Origin: Desulfopila aestuarii DSM 18488
GTDB lineage: Bacteria; Desulfobacterota; Desulfobulbia; Desulfobulbales; Desulfocapsaceae
Assembly (NCBI GenBank): GCA_945863875.1
Contig: CAMBBS010000020.1
Span: 18,687-82,686, forward strand
Reading direction: 5' to 3'
DNA: 64,000 nucleotides
In this document: piece by piece, positions 63,209 through 64,000 of the stretch
Numbering within the stretch: position 1 is the first letter of the stretch
How the letters are laid out: each line of letters opens with the position of its first letter
Made by a program: the position numbers and the translations under genes
The notes under the pieces: generated by a model
What the model was told of the DNA's origin: nothing
Databases searched by the model: none
What the model saw: only the letters and a program-made list of their open reading frames with translations

Positions 63209-63730
63209 ATGGATTTGAAAAAATGCGTACGCAGCATTGTTGACTGGCCCATAGAAGGGGTGATTTTTCGAGATTTGACGACGTTGATGAAAGATCCGCT
63301 GGCCTTGAAGGAGTCGTGTGATATTTTATACGAACGTTACCGTGACCAGCATATTGATAAGATTGTCGGCATTGATGCCAGGGGCTTTGTCTTCGGTGCT
63401 GTGTTGGCCTATAAATTGGGTCTTGGTTTCGTACCGGTACGCAAAAAAGGTAAACTGCCGCATGACACGATAGAAGAGATATATAGCCTTGAATATGGCG
63501 CCGGCGTAATGGAAATTCACAGTGATGCGATAAGTCACGGCGAAAAAATAGTTATCGTCGATGATCTGATTGCCACAGGCGGCACTATTGGCGCGACCGT
63601 GAAACTGGTTGAAAAACTTGGCGGAGAAATTGTTGAGTGTGCCTTTCTCATCGAGTTGCCGGAGCTGAAGGGCAGGGAGCAGATCACAAATTGTGCTATT
63701 TTTTCCATTATGGAATTTGAAGGCGAGTAG
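63209..63730 (+). CDS. apt: Adenine phosphoribosyltransferase
   Basis: 173 residues, standard Apt length. PRPP-binding motif KIVIVDDLIATGGTIGA (about 113-129), DARGFVFG and FRDLTTLMKD are all present. It converts adenine and PRPP to AMP. Coupled with mtnP it forms a two-gene adenine salvage unit. Confidence 0.94.
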   Translation: MDLKKCVRSIVDWPIEGVIFRDLTTLMKDPLALKESCDILYERYRDQHIDKIVGIDARGFVFGAVLAYKLGLGFVPVRKKGKLPHDTIEEIYSLEYGAGVMEIHSDAISHGEKIVIVDDLIATGGTIGATVKLVEKLGGEIVECAFLIELPELKGREQITNCAIFSIMEFEGE

Positions 63731-63812
63731 CAGACCAATCAACCGGCAACCTGGCTATTGGTTTGACGGGTATTTGTAAAACAGTACAACCATAAACACG
63801 AAGCCGCAAACG

Positions 63813-63850
63813 ACAAAAGCCCCTGACACGAAGGTGTCAGGGGCTTTTGT
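63813..63850. terminator. Bidirectional terminator between apt and the rRNA operon
   Basis: ACAAAAGCCCCTGACAC-GAAG-GTGTCAGGGGCTTTTGT is a 17-bp perfect stem. It ends the minus-strand rRNA transcript just after 5S and can also stop apt. Confidence 0.9.
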
Positions 63851-63860
63851 TGTATAAAAA

Positions 63861-63974
<114 letters not shown>

Positions 63975-64000
63975 AAAAATTGTTTCGATGTCGGTGGGGG

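Overview
The window looks like a chromosomal segment of an anaerobic, autotrophy-capable Desulfobacterota bacterium. It most resembles a sulfate-reducing or sulfur-disproportionating member of the Desulfobulbales; this taxonomic call is inference. The grounds are a complete bacterial-type Wood-Ljungdahl (reductive acetyl-CoA) pathway, long HdrA and MvhD electron-transfer proteins, heavy use of selenocysteine, NtrC-type regulation and a 5S rRNA gene at the right edge. Almost everything is metabolic. I see no phage, insertion sequence, CRISPR array or tRNA.

Layout. 1-6.4 kb is a carboxylate block: the edge of an OFA-family transporter, acetate kinase, and a minus-strand operon glcD-like > glcF-like > ycaO. 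Three TGGT-N3-ACCA palindromes of the LldR/PdhR (GntR-family) type lie here. 7.3-19.1 kb is the carbonyl branch: acsV, acsD, cooS, acsB, acsC, acsE, a terminator, then a 95-aa protein and cooC. 19.3-25.9 kb (minus strand) is hdrA > mvhD > Fe-S subunit > fdhA, a formate dehydrogenase/heterodisulfide-reductase-like module in which three of the four genes carry an in-frame UGA that reads as selenocysteine. 26-29.7 kb holds a soluble sensor kinase, a single-domain-like response regulator and an NtrC-type activator. 30-33.4 kb has a second, ACS-less CO dehydrogenase and small genes including a DUF3786 protein. 33.5-35.4 kb has 5-formyl-THF cyclo-ligase and a radical SAM protein. 35.8-40.7 kb encodes a NuoE/NuoF/FdhA-type formate dehydrogenase (FdhA again a selenoprotein). 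40.9-47.1 kb holds accessory genes (DUF166, rubrerythrin, ferredoxin, pentapeptide-DUF2279, an AcsC-like Fe-S/DUF3786 fusion, a hybrid kinase). 47.6-53.5 kb is hdrA2-mvhD2-metV-metF followed by nickel genes (cooT, a poly-His protein). 53.6-56.4 kb (minus) is folD and fhs. 57-63.7 kb is ADP-forming acyl-CoA synthetase, a small unknown, asd, lspA, mtnP and apt, and finally 5S rRNA on the minus strand.

How it works together. CO2 is reduced to formate by either FdhA; Fhs, FolD and MetVF carry the C1 unit to methyl-THF; AcsE passes the methyl to the corrinoid protein AcsCD (re-activated by AcsV); and CooS/AcsB makes acetyl-CoA. The cycle may equally run in reverse to oxidise acetate. Acetate kinase and the ADP-forming synthetase connect acetyl units to ATP. 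Two HdrA-MvhD pairs, one beside formate dehydrogenase and one beside MetVF, suggest that both redox steps of the methyl branch are coupled to ferredoxin or disulfide carriers. CooC, CooT and the His-rich protein would supply nickel.

The most notable points are five UGA codons supported by conserved protein context and nearby hairpins, two mvhD recoding sites that share an unusual hairpin geometry, a TolA-like tail on AcsD, the AcsC-type Fe-S/DUF3786 fusion, a structured intergenic RNA candidate between cooC and fdhA, and the operator pair around the glcD promoter. All function calls come from reading sequence and family knowledge; no database search was run.
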